Assembly: GCA_017429985.1 (NCBI GenBank)
Contig: JAFRNW010000018.1
Coordinates: forward strand, 62,001-126,000
DNA from: Clostridia bacterium
Lineage (GTDB): Bacteria; Bacillota; Clostridia; Christensenellales; CAG-138
DNA length: 64,000 bases
Reading direction: 5' to 3'
Part shown: positions 54,732 to 63,885 of the stretch, one piece after another
How the letters are laid out: every line of letters starts with the position of its first letter
Position numbering within the stretch: the first letter of the stretch is position 1
Position numbers and translations under genes: made by a program
The notes under the pieces: generated by a model
Databases searched by the model: none
The model's input: the letters and a program-made list of their open reading frames with translations, nothing else
Told to the model about the DNA's origin: nothing

Positions 54732-56654
54732 TCAGTATTTTCTCGCGTGCTCCATGTGGGCGAGATGATCCTTGTACGCGGCGATGTTCCGTTCGTTCTC
54801 GGAAACCTCGGTGTCGCCGACGCGCCACCAGGAACCGTATCCCTCGGTCATGGACTTCGGAAGGACGCGGATGTCGAATACGACCGGGATATCCTTGATC
54901 TTCTTGGCTTCCTTGATCGCCTGCTTCATCTCCTCGATCGTATGGATCGTAAAGGATTTGCAGCCGTACGCCTCGCCGATCTTTGCGAAGTCGACCGGCA
55001 TGAAGCTGCCGGAATGCGCGCCGTCCTCGCCGCGGAAGCGGAGCTCGGTGCACAGCGTGTCGTTGCCGTGTCCGACCTGCAGGTTGTTGATGCATCCGAA
55101 GGAAGCGTTGTTGAAAACGCAGACGTTGATCTTCTTATGCTCCTGGACCGCTGTGAGCAGTTCGGAATGGAGCATGATGAAGCTGCCGTCGCCGACCATC
55201 GCGTACACGTCCCTGTCCCCGATCGCGTATTTGACGCCGAGCGCGCCGGAGACCTCGTAGCCCATGCAGGAATAGCCGTATTCCATATTATAGGTGTCGA
55301 CCGCTCTCGGGCACCACATGCGCTGCATGTCACCCGGAAGCGAGCCGGAGGAACCGATCGCAACGTCCTCGGGATCGATCGCGAAGTTGATCGCGCCGAG
55401 AACGGCGGTCTGCGTGAGGTCGGCGTTCAGATCCTTGGCAAAACGGTCCGCGGAAGCCGCGTTCGCGTCGTTGACCTCCGGAACGTAGCCCTCCCCGTAC
55501 TCGGTATGATGCAGGCGGTCGAGCTCTTTGAACCAGCGTGCGCGCGCGTCCTTGACCTCGGTCGTATAAGGCGCCTGATATCCGTTCAGGGCCTTCAGAA
55601 GGACGGGCAGCGCTTTCTTGGCATCCGCCACAACAGGAACCGCTTCCAGTTTCAGCGCCTGGAAATCGGATACGTTGATATTGACGAATTTCGCTTCATC
55701 CTTAAACAGCCACTTGGACGCCGTCGTGAAGTCGGTGTAGCGGGTGCCGACGCCGATGATCACGTCCGCCTCCTTCGCGATCTCGTTCGCGGCGGAGCAG
55801 CCGGTCACGCCGATGCCGCCGAGATTGAGCGGATGGTCATATTCGATCGCGCTCTTGCCCGCCTGGGTCTCGCCGAACGGGATGCCGGTCGCTTCCGCAA
55901 ACGCACGGAATTCCTGATGCGCCTCGCTGTAGCGGACGCCGCCGCCGCAGATCAGCAGCGGCTTTCTGGCGGCACGGATCACCGCGGCAGCCTCTTCGAT
56001 CGCTTCCTCTTCCGGCGCTCTGCGCGCGAGACGGTGTACGCGCTTTCTGAAGAAACTCTCCGGGTAATCATAGGCCTCGCCTTCCACGTCCTGCGGGATC
56101 GCGATGCAGACCGCGCCCGTGTTGGCGGGATCCGTCAGCACGCGGAACGCGGAGATCATCGCGGTCATCAGCTGTTCCGGACGGACGATGCGGTCCCAGT
56201 AGCGGCAGACGGGGCGGAACGCGTCGTTGGTCGAAATGGAAAGGTCATGCGTCTGCTCGATCTGCTGCAGCACCGGATCCGGCTGGCGGCATGCATACAC
56301 GTCGCCGGGCAGGATCAATACGGGGATGTTGTTGGCGGTCGCGGTGGCGGCTGCCGTCACCATGTTCGCCGCGCCGGGGCCTACGGAAGAGGTCACGGCG
56401 ATGATCTTCTTGCGCTTCATCTGCTTCGCGAACGCGACCGCGGTGTGCGCCATGCCCTGCTCGTTCTTGCCCTGCCAGACTTTCAGCCTGCGGGTCTCCT
56501 GCTTCAGCGCCTGTCCGAGGCCCACGACATTGCCGTGTCCTGGAAGCATGATCACGCCTTCCACGAAGGGATGCTCTTTCCCGTCATACGCGATGTACTG
56601 ATTTTCCAGAAAACGGACCAGTGCCTGCGCCATTGTTAAACGTACGGTTTTCAT
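54732..56654 (-). CDS. iolD: 3D-(3,5/4)-trihydroxycyclohexane-1,2-dione hydrolase
   Basis: ThDP-dependent ring-opening enzyme of myo-inositol catabolism, giving 5-deoxy-glucuronate. The 640 residues show the ThDP-enzyme fold: the glutamate region [33 protein letters not shown], and the ThDP/Mg motif [34 protein letters not shown] (GDGS...NN). The start [12 protein letters not shown] at 56654 has AGGAGG; the longer frame is rejected. It is the last gene of iolE-iolB-iolD. Confidence 0.95.
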   Translation of the reverse strand: MKTVRLTMAQALVRFLENQYIAYDGKEHPFVEGVIMLPGHGNVVGLGQALKQETRRLKVWQGKNEQGMAHTAVAFAKQMKRKKIIAVTSSVGPGAANMVTAAATATANNIPVLILPGDVYACRQPDPVLQQIEQTHDLSISTNDAFRPVCRYWDRIVRPEQLMTAMISAFRVLTDPANTGAVCIAIPQDVEGEAYDYPESFFRKRVHRLARRAPEEEAIEEAAAVIRAARKPLLICGGGVRYSEAHQEFRAFAEATGIPFGETQAGKSAIEYDHPLNLGGIGVTGCSAANEIAKEADVIIGVGTRYTDFTTASKWLFKDEAKFVNINVSDFQALKLEAVPVVADAKKALPVLLKALNGYQAPYTTEVKDARARWFKELDRLHHTEYGEGYVPEVNDANAASADRFAKDLNADLTQTAVLGAINFAIDPEDVAIGSSGSLPGDMQRMWCPRAVDTYNMEYGYSCMGYEVSGALGVKYAIGDRDVYAMVGDGSFIMLHSELLTAVQEHKKINVCVFNNASFGCINNLQVGHGNDTLCTELRFRGEDGAHSGSFMPVDFAKIGEAYGCKSFTIHTIEEMKQAIKEAKKIKDIPVVFDIRVLPKSMTEGYGSWWRVGDTEVSENERNIAAYKDHLAHMEHARKY

Positions 56655-56719
56655 GGTTTCCTCCTGAAAAGAATTCTGATTGGAAGGGGCGCTTTCCGGT
56701 TCCGGCGCGCCCGGTGGTT

Positions 56720-57511
56720 TCAGCCTTTGAAGATATGGTCGTTGGCGTCCGGCTTCCAGAGCCACTCGTGCTCGGGATCGTCGATGCGCGTCTTTTCCCA
56801 GGGATTCCCGTCAAGATGGCGGATGCCCCACGCATAGCACATGGCGTATCCCGGCGCGGCTGCCTGGGAATGGAATCCGTGGTTGATCACGGCGAGGCCG
56901 TTGTGCCCCGTCTGGTAGATCTCGCCGTTGGAGAACCCGGCGCCGAATCCGTTCGGATAATCGAAACGGTAGAAGTAGACTTCCGGCTGGGGATGATGGT
57001 GCGGCGGGTAGGACGACCATTTGCCCGGGAAGTTCAGCACTTCGCCCAGAACCATGTTGGAATACGGGGCGTTCTCATAGTCGAAGAACGTCTTGATCTC
57101 GCGGCGCATGGCGCCCATGAGCTCGCCGTTCGCGCCGGCATGCTGCACCTGGACCGTTTCAGGCGTAAACATGACGGGCTCGTAATCGCGGTCATTTTTC
57201 ATCTTCTGTATGAAGAGCTCCGCGTGGCTGTGCGCGGCAAGCTCGATTTTGACCCCTTTCGGGCACAGCAGGCAGTATGCCTCATGATGGAAGCAGTCCG
57301 GCCTGTCGGCTTCCACGGTCTTCCCTGCGTAGGAGAACGTAACGGTTCCCTCGAACAGCAGGACGGCCGTTTCCTTTTCCGCTTCCTCAATCGAGTAGGT
57401 ATCCCCCGCTTCCATGACAAGCAGGCCGACGTCCATCAGCGTGCCGAGATCGTCTTCGTCAGCGTTGATATATGCGTTGTATCCGCGGTGAGTCTCCTTG
57501 GAAATGTACAT
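56720..57511 (-). CDS. iolB: 5-deoxy-glucuronate isomerase
   Basis: Cupin-type isomerase converting 5-deoxy-glucuronate to 2-deoxy-5-keto-D-gluconate. The 263 residues contain the metal-binding region [19 protein letters not shown], as in IolB, and the late [12 protein letters not shown] block. It lies between iolE and iolD in the same operon. Confidence 0.94.
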   Translation of the reverse strand: MYISKETHRGYNAYINADEDDLGTLMDVGLLVMEAGDTYSIEEAEKETAVLLFEGTVTFSYAGKTVEADRPDCFHHEAYCLLCPKGVKIELAAHSHAELFIQKMKNDRDYEPVMFTPETVQVQHAGANGELMGAMRREIKTFFDYENAPYSNMVLGEVLNFPGKWSSYPPHHHPQPEVYFYRFDYPNGFGAGFSNGEIYQTGHNGLAVINHGFHSQAAAPGYAMCYAWGIRHLDGNPWEKTRIDDPEHEWLWKPDANDHIFKG

Positions 57512-57523
57512 GCCGGCTCCTCC

Positions 57524-58432
57524 TTACAGACCTGTATGCTCCGCGATGTACCTGCGGCCCTTGATTGCGTACTCCAGCGGATTCGCCTTTGCGGGATCCT
57601 GCTCCGCTTCGACGAGCAGCCATCCCTCGTATTTGGCGTCCGCAAGCAGGCGGAAGACCGGATCGAAGTCCACGTCTCCGTCACCGGGCACCGTAAACGC
57701 GCCGTTGCGGACCGCGGTCAAAAAGCTCCAGTCGTTCTTTCTCGCCTCTTCCACGACGGGAAGGCGCATATCCTTCAGATGCACGTGCCCGACCCTGTCG
57801 ACATACTTCTTCAGCATGAGAAGCGGGTCTTCTCCGGCAAACGTGAAATGACCCGTGTCGTAGCAGAGGAACACGTAGCGGGGATCCGTGTTGGCCATCA
57901 TGCGGTCGGTTTCCGCAGCCGTCTGCACGACGGTGCCCATGTGATGATGGAAGCAGAGCTTGAATCCGCGTTCCACGGCGACCTTGCCCATCGCGTCCAG
58001 CCCCTTGCAGAGACGGTCCCACTCCTCGTCGTTCATGACGTGCTTATGGTTGCCAGTCAGGATGGGCGTGTCGATCTGTCCCTGGATGGAATAGCTCTGT
58101 TCGGATACGTTGATCCTGTTCGCGCCGACCGCTTCGAGGAAATCCAGTTCGCGGCTGAAATCCGCGATGTTCTCTTCCAACGGCTTGGTGAGCAGGAAAG
58201 AGGAGAACCAGCGGCTCGCGATCCGCATGCCGCGGAGGTCCAGCTCCCATTTCAGCTCTTTGGGGTCCGTCGGATACTTGTTTCCGATCTCGCATCCCGT
58301 AAATCCTGCCAGGGCCATTTCGCTGACCGTCTGGCGGAACGTGTTCTCCGCGCCGAGTTCGGGCATGTCGTCATTGCACCAGCCGATCGGGGCAATGCCA
58401 AGGTGAACTTTTTCCGGATTGAACATTGACAT
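57524..58432 (-). CDS. iolE: Inosose dehydratase
   Basis: Dehydrates 2-keto-myo-inositol (scyllo-inosose). The 302 residues form an AP-endonuclease-2-like TIM barrel: LGIAPIGWCNDDMPELG at the start, CFHHHMGT, CYDTGHFTFAGEDP and GHVHLKD metal residues. AAAGGA precedes the ATG. It starts a new transcript after the GAPDH terminator, or is reached by read-through. Confidence 0.94.
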   Translation of the reverse strand: MSMFNPEKVHLGIAPIGWCNDDMPELGAENTFRQTVSEMALAGFTGCEIGNKYPTDPKELKWELDLRGMRIASRWFSSFLLTKPLEENIADFSRELDFLEAVGANRINVSEQSYSIQGQIDTPILTGNHKHVMNDEEWDRLCKGLDAMGKVAVERGFKLCFHHHMGTVVQTAAETDRMMANTDPRYVFLCYDTGHFTFAGEDPLLMLKKYVDRVGHVHLKDMRLPVVEEARKNDWSFLTAVRNGAFTVPGDGDVDFDPVFRLLADAKYEGWLLVEAEQDPAKANPLEYAIKGRRYIAEHTGL

Positions 58433-58523
58433 AATAATCCTTTCTTTCAGGTCCGCGTATTTTTTCGGGCGGCCTGTTCAATATCATTTTAATACAAAAA
58501 GCCTTGCTGCAGTACCGCAATCC

Positions 58524-58556
58524 GCAAAAAGTGTCCGTCAAAAATGGCGGACACTT
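58524..58556 (-). terminator. Terminator between the GAPDH gene and iolE
   Basis: AAGTGTCCG (58529-58537) and CGGACACTT (58548-58556) form a 9-bp stem with a 10-base loop, followed on the minus strand by TTTGCGG. It may divide the cluster into two transcripts. Confidence 0.65.
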
Positions 58557-58575
58557 CTGCGTCAGAAAACGGTTC

Positions 58576-59628
58576 TTATTTGAAGCGGCCGATCTTCAGG
58601 TACTTGTTGGTCTCGGCCGTGCCTTCTTCGCGGGTCAGCTGCATCTTCATCGCGGCGCGGATCGCGTCGATCGTCTCGGGGATCGTCACGCTCTCCTGCG
58701 GGATGTTGATCGCGTACATGATGTCGTTCCCGCTCTCCACGATGCTGTCTTCCCACAGCCCGATCTCGTACATATCGCCCCTGCGGTTCCCGAGGTCACG
58801 GGCGTATTTGAACAGGCTCGCGTTGCCCTTGAACCCTTCGTCGATCGTGACCGTGCGGATCCTGGGATGCGCGCGGAACGCTTCCAGCGCCATCTCTCTC
58901 GTGATCTTCTTTCCGCCCTTCGCGGTCGCAAGGACCGTGATGATATGGCCGTGGGTCACAGGCGTGTGGACGAGGATGCCCGTCGCCTCCACGTGCGGCA
59001 TGATCGTCATCAGGTCGACCGCCTGATGCGACGGCGCCTTGTCGATCTGCAAAGCGTTTGTCAGTCCCCTGTGGTAGTCGCCCGGATCCGCCACCCTGCG
59101 GATGATCGTGATCGCAACCTTCTCGATCCCGATCGCTCTGTCCAGACAGTCCACCGTACGGATCAGTCCCGTCGTGTTGCAGCTCGTCAGCTTCAGGTAG
59201 TCCTGGCCGACGCCCTTCTCGTAGTTCGCGTATCCATGGAAGAACACGTCCGCGACGCTGTTCTTCTCGCCGCCCTGGAAGATCGCCTTCACGCCGACCT
59301 TCTGGTACAGTTCCTTGTTCTTCGCGCCAACGCCGCCCGGAGAGCTGTCGAGCATGATGTCGACCTTTCTGCAGAGCTCTTCAAACGTGCCCGCTACCGG
59401 GATGTCGTATTTCTCGAACGCAGCCTTGTCCGCGCCGTCCACGAGGTACAGATCGTACTTCACGCCGTTTGCGCCGATCATGTCGTTCTCTCTCAGAGCC
59501 CGGATCGAAAGCGTCGGCGCCAGATCCGCGATTCCCACCAGTTCCATGTCTCCCTGCATCGCGACACCGTCCGCGAGACGCTGCCCGATCGTGCCGTAGC
59601 CCGCTACGCCTACCTTGATCTTTGCCAT
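58576..59628 (-). CDS. Type II (archaeal-type) glyceraldehyde-3-phosphate dehydrogenase
   Basis: A 350-residue dehydrogenase that matches the archaeal GAPDH family rather than bacterial GapA. The start KIKVGVAGYGTIGQRLADGVAMQGDMELVG is the archaeal-type Rossmann motif. The catalytic cysteine is in LKLTSCNTTGLIRT (bacterial enzymes have SCTTN), and the active-site histidine region is VHTPVTHGH. The family usually catalyses phosphorylating GAP oxidation with NAD(P). In an inositol cluster a related phospho-aldehyde could be the substrate. It lies 30 bases after iolG and ends at a terminator. Confidence 0.88.
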   Translation of the reverse strand: MAKIKVGVAGYGTIGQRLADGVAMQGDMELVGIADLAPTLSIRALRENDMIGANGVKYDLYLVDGADKAAFEKYDIPVAGTFEELCRKVDIMLDSSPGGVGAKNKELYQKVGVKAIFQGGEKNSVADVFFHGYANYEKGVGQDYLKLTSCNTTGLIRTVDCLDRAIGIEKVAITIIRRVADPGDYHRGLTNALQIDKAPSHQAVDLMTIMPHVEATGILVHTPVTHGHIITVLATAKGGKKITREMALEAFRAHPRIRTVTIDEGFKGNASLFKYARDLGNRRGDMYEIGLWEDSIVESGNDIMYAINIPQESVTIPETIDAIRAAMKMQLTREEGTAETNKYLKIGRFK

Positions 59629-59658
59629 ATGCCTATTCCTTTCATTCGCTGTAAATTG

Positions 59659-60672
59659 TCAGATCTCGTCAATCCGGACGGGACGGTTTTCCTTCATGGA
59701 CTTTGCGCATGCGAGCGCGAGCTTGATGGAAACCAGGCCGTCTTCGATACCGACGGTCGGCTCCTTGCCGTCGCGGATGCATTCGATGAACTCGCGCACT
59801 TCCGCCTGATAGGAACCCATGTATCTCTCGAGGAAGAACCACAGCGGCTTTTCGGCGGTCACGCCGGCCACCGTTGAAAGAACGATGTTGGACTCGCTGT
59901 CGTTCGCATTGGTCACGCAGCCCTTCGAGCCGAACACTTCGCCTCTCTGATCATAGCCGTAAACGGCTTTTCTGGATCCGTCGATCGTCGCGAGCGCGCC
60001 GTTGGCGAGCTTCAGGTTGATCGCAACGGTATCCACGTCGCCCGCTTCGCCGATGGCGGGATCCACCATGCAGGCGCCCTGCGCATACAGCTCAACGACT
60101 TCCTGTCCGGACAGGTAACGGACCATATCCAGGTCGTGGATCATCATGTCCATGAACATGCCGCCCGAAATGGAGACATACTCTGCCGGCGGCGGCTCCG
60201 GGTCGCGGGAGCTGACGCGTACGAACTGCACCTCGCCGATCTTCCCTTCTTCCACCGCTTTGCGCATGGCGCGGTAGTTGTGGTCATAGCGGCGGTTGAA
60301 ACCGACCTGATACACGAGCTTCTTCGGGGAAGCTTCCAGCGCTGCCTTCACTTCCTCGATCTTTGCGATGCTCTGATCGATCGGCTTCTCGCAGAAGATG
60401 TGCTTCCCGGCGGCGATCGCTTCCAGCGAAAGCTGCGCGTGCAGCGTGGTGGATGCGCAGATCAGCACCGCGTCGATCCGTTCGTCGTCCATAATCTTCC
60501 TGTGGTCGTCATAGACGCCCTCAATGCCGACGGATCTTGCCCATTCCGCAACGGCCGGCTTCATGTACGGGTCGGCGATTGCAAGGATCCGGGCGTCCGG
60601 AACACCGGTAAGGATGCTTTTTGCATGTACCTGACCGATACGGCCTGCTCCGATAATGCCTACGTTAATCAT
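59659..60672 (-). CDS. iolG: Inositol 2-dehydrogenase
   Basis: NAD-dependent oxidoreductase of the GFO/IDH/MocA family, first step of myo-inositol use. The 337 residues start MINVGIIGAGRIGQVHAKSI, contain HIFCEKPIDQ with the catalytic lysine, and FMDMMIHDLDMVRYL with the D-x-x-x-H catalytic pair. GGAGG lies before ATG 60672. A sister activity on scyllo- or chiro-inositol is possible. Confidence 0.92.
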   Translation of the reverse strand: MINVGIIGAGRIGQVHAKSILTGVPDARILAIADPYMKPAVAEWARSVGIEGVYDDHRKIMDDERIDAVLICASTTLHAQLSLEAIAAGKHIFCEKPIDQSIAKIEEVKAALEASPKKLVYQVGFNRRYDHNYRAMRKAVEEGKIGEVQFVRVSSRDPEPPPAEYVSISGGMFMDMMIHDLDMVRYLSGQEVVELYAQGACMVDPAIGEAGDVDTVAINLKLANGALATIDGSRKAVYGYDQRGEVFGSKGCVTNANDSESNIVLSTVAGVTAEKPLWFFLERYMGSYQAEVREFIECIRDGKEPTVGIEDGLVSIKLALACAKSMKENRPVRIDEI

Positions 60673-60720
60673 GTTCTTCCTCCATTTTGATTGATATTGA
60701 ACAACCGGTCTCCCGGCTGT

Positions 60721-62289
60721 TTATTCCTCCGTGTACGGCGTTCCGGTCCCCTCGACCAGGGAACCGTATGTCCGGCGGATCTTTTCCCAGTTCTGGTCGC
60801 GGTCAAGCGCAACGCCTCTGCCGACGCCGGAAACGATCAGACCCGTTCCCTTCTTCTCGATCATGCCGCCGAACTCGCGCAGCAGATCCGGCGCGCTTCC
60901 CGGCAGGGTCGAACGGCCGTCGAAGATGATATGCACATAAACGTCCTTCAGCCCTGCCTCATGTGCCATGTCCACAAGGGCAAGCGGATAATCGATGGAT
61001 CCGTGCGAAGACTTCTTGGTCAGAAGCGCAAACAGATGCAGTGCGGTTCCCCGCTCCTTCACGTCCTTCAGCGTCTCAAGAAATACCGGATTCTTTGCGA
61101 ACGATCCGTCCTTCATCGCATTGTCCAGACGCACGTCGTCCTGCAGGACCACTCTTCCGGAACCGAGATTGATATGACCGGCTTCGGAATTGCCTGTCTT
61201 TCCTTCCGCAAGCCCGACCGCAGGGCCGGAGGCTTCCAGTTCCGCATACGGATAATCTCTGAGAAGCTCGTCCCATTCGGGTGTCGGCGCGGTGAAGATA
61301 GGATTGTTCTCGGTCTTGGCGTCCAGTCCCCAGCCGTCGCAGATCAGAAGCAGGACCTTGCCCTTGTTCTTAAAGCGGAACAGCGGCGTTCCCGTCATCT
61401 CTTCCGGCTGCTCAAGCCCCATGGCGGAAAGGACGGTCGGGGCAACGTCGCACAGTTTCCCGTGCTTTTTCAGTTGCTCCGTTCCTTCGCCAAGCGCGAT
61501 GCAGGCAACAAGGTTCGTGGTATGGGAAACGTGCGGTTTCCCTTCCGGCGTATGCAGAATTTCGATATTTCCGTGATCTGCGGTTACAAGAACAGTGTAT
61601 CCGTTTGCACGCGCATAAGCAACTGTTTTCCCTACATACTTGCTGATTGCTTCGCACGCGACGGGCTTTGCCGCATCGCTCGAAGTATGGCCGATGACAT
61701 CGCCGTTTGCGAAGTTCGTGACGATGAAATCATACCCTTTGTCGATTCCCTTGCACAGCGTGTCGGCAACTTCCGGAAGCTTCAGTTCCGGAACCGTTTC
61801 AAACGGAACGCCCTTCGGCGAAGGAATCCGGATGTCGTCCTCGCCCTCGAACGGTTTCTGGTTTCCGCCGTTGAAGAAGAACGTCACATGCGCGTATTTC
61901 TCACTTTCCGCGAGATGCATCTGCGTCTTGCCGTTTTCTGACAGGATCTCCGCCAGAGACTTCTGCACCTTGGATGGTGCAAACGCGATCGGCAGATACG
62001 TGTACTTTTCGCTGTACATGGTCAGGATCACAAAATCAAGGGGATCCAGCATCTTGCGCTCAAATCCCTTGAACTGCGGGTCGGTGAAGGCGTCCGTCAG
62101 TTCTGTTTCGCGCTCGCCTCTGCGGCAGCAGAAGATCACACCGTCGCCGGGCTTCACAAGCCCGACCGGTTTCCCTTCCGCGTCCATCAGATTCATCGGC
62201 TCAAAATGATATTCGGAACCCCCGTTCTCGTAAAGCTTCTCGACCGCGCGTGCCAGCGCGTCGCCGCCGGACAGTTTGTAATTTGCCAT
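60721..62289 (-). CDS. Circularly permuted cofactor-independent phosphoglycerate mutase-like enzyme
   Basis: A 522-residue member of the alkaline-phosphatase-like iPGM family in permuted order. Residues 10-300 correspond to the C-terminal half of standard GpmI (ALARAVEKLY, SEKYAHVTFFFNGG, NGDVIGHT at 196-202, TADHGN at 236-241, PEEMTG at 295-300). Residues 310-520 correspond to its N-terminal half (LLLICDGWGL, GNSEAGHINLG with nucleophile Ser368, DGRSTLPGSA, ALDRDQNW). The metal ligands and Ser are conserved. The aspartate of the usual GRD substrate motif is Ser460. ATG 62289 has AAAGGAGC at about ten bases. Its substrate may be 3-phosphoglycerate or another phosphate ester. Confidence 0.85.
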   Translation of the reverse strand: MANYKLSGGDALARAVEKLYENGGSEYHFEPMNLMDAEGKPVGLVKPGDGVIFCCRRGERETELTDAFTDPQFKGFERKMLDPLDFVILTMYSEKYTYLPIAFAPSKVQKSLAEILSENGKTQMHLAESEKYAHVTFFFNGGNQKPFEGEDDIRIPSPKGVPFETVPELKLPEVADTLCKGIDKGYDFIVTNFANGDVIGHTSSDAAKPVACEAISKYVGKTVAYARANGYTVLVTADHGNIEILHTPEGKPHVSHTTNLVACIALGEGTEQLKKHGKLCDVAPTVLSAMGLEQPEEMTGTPLFRFKNKGKVLLLICDGWGLDAKTENNPIFTAPTPEWDELLRDYPYAELEASGPAVGLAEGKTGNSEAGHINLGSGRVVLQDDVRLDNAMKDGSFAKNPVFLETLKDVKERGTALHLFALLTKKSSHGSIDYPLALVDMAHEAGLKDVYVHIIFDGRSTLPGSAPDLLREFGGMIEKKGTGLIVSGVGRGVALDRDQNWEKIRRTYGSLVEGTGTPYTEE

Positions 62290-62324
62290 ATTCTGATTGC
62301 TCCTTTTGTATGATTCGTTTCCGG

Positions 62325-63101
62325 TCACTGAACGCGGGGGGTCGGATCCTCCGCCTGCGAGGGATCAAAAATCCCTTCTCCGGGAAATACTTTCAACAGT
62401 TCTTCAAAGTGATGGATGATGCAGTCCGGCCGGTTCTCTTCCGTCAGCTTGAACTCAAGCCCGCCGGGATATTCCGCACCGACGGTACCCGCAAACATGG
62501 ACTGTTTGGCACCGATGATGTCGCGCTTCAGATTGTCGCCCACAAAGCAGCTTTCCTCGGGGCGGACGCCTGCGTCGCTGAGCGCCAGAAAATAGATGGC
62601 GGGATGCGGCTTGCGGAGCATCGTAACAGAAGACTGCTGTACCGTGCAGAACAGGTCGCGGATGCCGTCCTTGTCGAGCCATTCATCGATCTCAATGGTA
62701 CCGATCAGGTCGCTGATGATACCGACCTTATACCCGCGGGCGATCAGTTTCTTCACGGTATCGATCCCGTTGGGAACCACGACGCGCTCCCCCTTTGCCC
62801 TGCGGAAGCAGTACGTCAGCTCAACCGCCGCCTTCTCGATCTTTTCCTTGTCCCACTCCGGGACAAGCCATCTGGTCCAGAGCATGGATTCCGGCGCTTC
62901 GCACATGTACTTCAGCGCCCAGTTGCGGTAGGTATCATACCGCTTGTTCAGGAAAGCGTAAAATGAATCCGGGTCCATGTCCGTGCCGCAGAGTTCCGCG
63001 ATACGGCTGCGCGCCTCGCGGATGAACGGCTCGTTGGTTTCATCGACAATCCGGAACGTTCCGCCGAGATCCAGAAAAACCGCCTTGATGCCATGTTTCA
63101 T
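62325..63101 (-). CDS. HAD-superfamily hydrolase-like protein (paralogue 1)
   Basis: A 258-residue HAD protein. Motif I is FLDLGGTF, so the usual second Asp of DxDxT is Gly. Motif II is IISDL, the motif III lysine is in RKPHP, and motif IV is FVGDNLKRD. A helical cap occupies about residues 20-105. It is about the same length as, and clearly similar to, the next two genes upstream. It is 35 bases ahead of the permuted mutase gene, in one operon. Loss of the general acid/base Asp suggests reduced phosphatase activity or a different reaction. Confidence 0.85.
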   Translation of the reverse strand: MKHGIKAVFLDLGGTFRIVDETNEPFIREARSRIAELCGTDMDPDSFYAFLNKRYDTYRNWALKYMCEAPESMLWTRWLVPEWDKEKIEKAAVELTYCFRRAKGERVVVPNGIDTVKKLIARGYKVGIISDLIGTIEIDEWLDKDGIRDLFCTVQQSSVTMLRKPHPAIYFLALSDAGVRPEESCFVGDNLKRDIIGAKQSMFAGTVGAEYPGGLEFKLTEENRPDCIIHHFEELLKVFPGEGIFDPSQAEDPTPRVQ

Positions 63102-63105
63102 CTCT

Positions 63106-63867
63106 TCATACCCTCCGTACCTTGTCCCATGCCACGTGCGGCGCTTTCGGGAACAGTTCTTTCAGTTCGCTGAAATCAAAGATGACTGCGTCAGGACGGT
63201 TCTCGTCCGTGATCTTTTCCTTTGCAAGCTTTTCGGGCGTGGTATACAGAATAAACATTCCGTAACCTGCAAGACGGGTTCCTTCCACATCGCGGTTCAG
63301 GTTGTCCCCGATATACACGCACCGCTCCGGCTTTACGCCGAGCATGGCGCACGCCTTGTTGGAGATGGCGGGATCCGGTTTGCGAATACCTTCCACACAG
63401 GACAGAAGGACGGCTCCGAAATATTTTCCGAGGTCATCCGCCTCCAGCCAGCGCGGGATCTCCTGAGAGGTTACAAGATTTGAAATAATACCGAGTTTAT
63501 ATCCGTTTGCGTACAGGTCGCGGATCGACTGAGCGCCGTTCGGCGCAACGACCCTGCGTCCGTCCTTGTTGCGGTACTCGATTGTGAGTTCGATCGCGTT
63601 CTTTTTGATCAGATCGCGGGGATATTCCGGCGTCAGCCACTTGGTCCAGAGCTCTTCCTCGGTAGCTTCCCGCATTGTCTCAAAACACCATTTCCGGTAT
63701 CCGGCATAACGGTAATCCAGGAATTTGCAGAATTCATCCGGATCCCCGGTCTCACCGCACATTTCCGCGATTTTTCTGCGTGCCTCCGCTTCAAATTCCG
63801 CGTCGCGCTCTACCAGACGGAGCGTGCCTCCGAGATCATAAAATACAGCATCAAATTCTTTTTCCAT
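63106..63867 (-). CDS. HAD-superfamily hydrolase-like protein (paralogue 2)
   Basis: A 253-residue HAD protein, similar to paralogue 1 over its whole length. It has FYDLGGTL (motif I, second Asp replaced by Gly), IISNL (motif II), IRKPDPAI (motif III) and YIGDNLNRD (motif IV). The tail DENRPDAVIFDFSELKELFP is shared with the other copies. The first ATG (63873) is only two bases from GGAG, so the second ATG at 63867 is preferred. It lies four bases before paralogue 1. Confidence 0.85.
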   Translation of the reverse strand: MEKEFDAVFYDLGGTLRLVERDAEFEAEARRKIAEMCGETGDPDEFCKFLDYRYAGYRKWCFETMREATEEELWTKWLTPEYPRDLIKKNAIELTIEYRNKDGRRVVAPNGAQSIRDLYANGYKLGIISNLVTSQEIPRWLEADDLGKYFGAVLLSCVEGIRKPDPAISNKACAMLGVKPERCVYIGDNLNRDVEGTRLAGYGMFILYTTPEKLAKEKITDENRPDAVIFDFSELKELFPKAPHVAWDKVRRV

Positions 63868-63885
63868 GTTCATTACTCCTATGTG

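Noticed and set aside
56655..56765. A 37-codon N-terminal extension of IolD
   Set aside because: AGGAGG sits right before ATG 56654, where family members begin, and the extension has no family resemblance.
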